A model generated the notes under the pieces. It was not told where the DNA came from. It was given only the letters and a program-made list of their open reading frames with translations, and searched no databases. 64,000 nucleotides of DNA from Bathynomus jamesi. Taxonomy: Eukaryota; Arthropoda; Malacostraca; Isopoda; Cirolanidae. The stretch covers positions 924,001 to 988,000 of the forward strand of contig JAJOZX010000196.1 in NCBI GenBank assembly GCA_023014485.1, read 5' to 3'. A program made the position numbers and the translations under genes. This document shows positions 63,442-64,000 of the stretch, in pieces (the stretch's first letter is position 1; every line of letters begins with the position of its first letter).

Positions 63442-64000
63442 ATAAGAAGATTACCGTTTGGTGTGAACATACGTGTTTGGAGACGATTAAAGCGCAACTC
63501 AATTTACTTCCGAGTCAAAGGTACGAAATCGTCTATGCTGTCTGTCACAAATCTCAAAAGTGAGACCCCCAACATTTTTAGGAAAAAATCGAGCCAAAGA
63601 TATCACAAACAACGGCGGGCTCATCACAGTTACCCCTCTCCCCTTCCCCTGAATAGCTTCAGACAGGCTATGACTGGGTCATGTTACAATAGATAACTCG
63701 ATGCTTTTAAATAGCTGTTTTTTAACCCTTTCCCGCTCAGGGGTTCCATAGGCACCAATAATAGTGCATGTCTTTTTCTAATTGGTAAATAAATCGGACC
63801 TCAAAGGGTTAAGAAGATCAGTAATTATTTAATTTCCGTAGCATGCCTTAACGAGTAATAGAGTAATTTTAGTGATTTCTCGTGACGAATGATCGACTAC
63901 TTTTATGCTACAATCGCGTTACTTACACTGCGTTAATTCCTCCTCCTTTAAGAACATTCGTCAGACTCCTTCCTGAGACGAGACTGTTTGAGATCACCGC
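63442..64000. other. Unassigned end of window
   Basis: No supported ORF or repeat. Confidence 0.4.

Overview
This window is eukaryotic and reads as an arthropod-like, transposon-saturated, probably gene-poor stretch. No prokaryotic operons, CRISPR arrays or ribosome binding sites are seen. Support for an animal, most likely an arthropod, comes from the mobile-element mix (BEL/Pao LTR element, CR1- and I-like LINEs, Penelope-like pieces, Tc1/mariner, many hAT elements), from CCTAA (TTAGG-type) tracts, and from dense AT/GT microsatellites. A decapod or chelicerate would fit, but the sequence does not decide this.

Layout. 0-7.4 kb: a near full-length LINE on the minus strand, split by a 2.98-kb DNA transposon (929-3910) and carrying smaller insertions. 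7.4-11.3 kb: a 713-bp non-autonomous hAT, two strong hairpins, one candidate host terminal exon (minus, 9232-9363) and a 5S-rRNA-like sequence. 11.4-13.3 kb: a 5'-truncated I-like LINE with RNase H. 13.7-15.8 kb: an inverted-repeat element, a palindrome and a mariner. 15.8-25.8 kb: a complete BEL/Pao retrotransposon with two near-identical LTRs, interrupted by a 2.37-kb DNA transposon in gag and a 538-bp hAT MITE in integrase. 25.8-37 kb: two inverted copies of a long repeat flank a second LINE copy, a hammerhead-bearing palindrome, three hAT elements (one nested in another) and LINE scraps. 37.5-40.2 kb: a mariner and a Tc1 element. 41-46 kb: a CR1 LINE with an SGNH-esterase ORF1, carrying a foldback mariner. 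46-50 kb: a Tc1 remnant hit by two MITEs, and several palindromic repeats with a shared core. 51-56 kb: a CR1 inserted in another LINE and itself hit by a second copy of the 2.37-kb element family. 56-57.3 kb: tRNA-like SINE modules and a long-TIR element. 57.4-61.7 kb: a Penelope-like GIY-YIG fragment split by a 3.75-kb transposon encoding a PIN/FEN1-like nuclease, itself hit by a hAT MITE. 61.7-64 kb: mostly unassigned.

The most unusual content is: (1) a DNA transposon family with CACTG termini, TAA target duplications and a 561-codon protein with paired cysteine motifs, present twice; (2) the PIN/FEN1-like nuclease transposon, also with a TAA duplication; (3) palindromes whose arms carry a hammerhead-ribozyme core; (4) a set of GG...CC-ended, 8-bp-duplication MITEs with different termini but a shared palindromic core. 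Many insertions can be placed to the base because the interrupted reading frame or 8-bp duplication is intact on both sides. Most coding regions carry single-base frameshifts, often in homopolymers, so either old age or read error could explain them. Several of the supplied-frame starts are non-ATG, so Met starts were re-chosen where possible. Family names rest on motif recognition, not on database searches.
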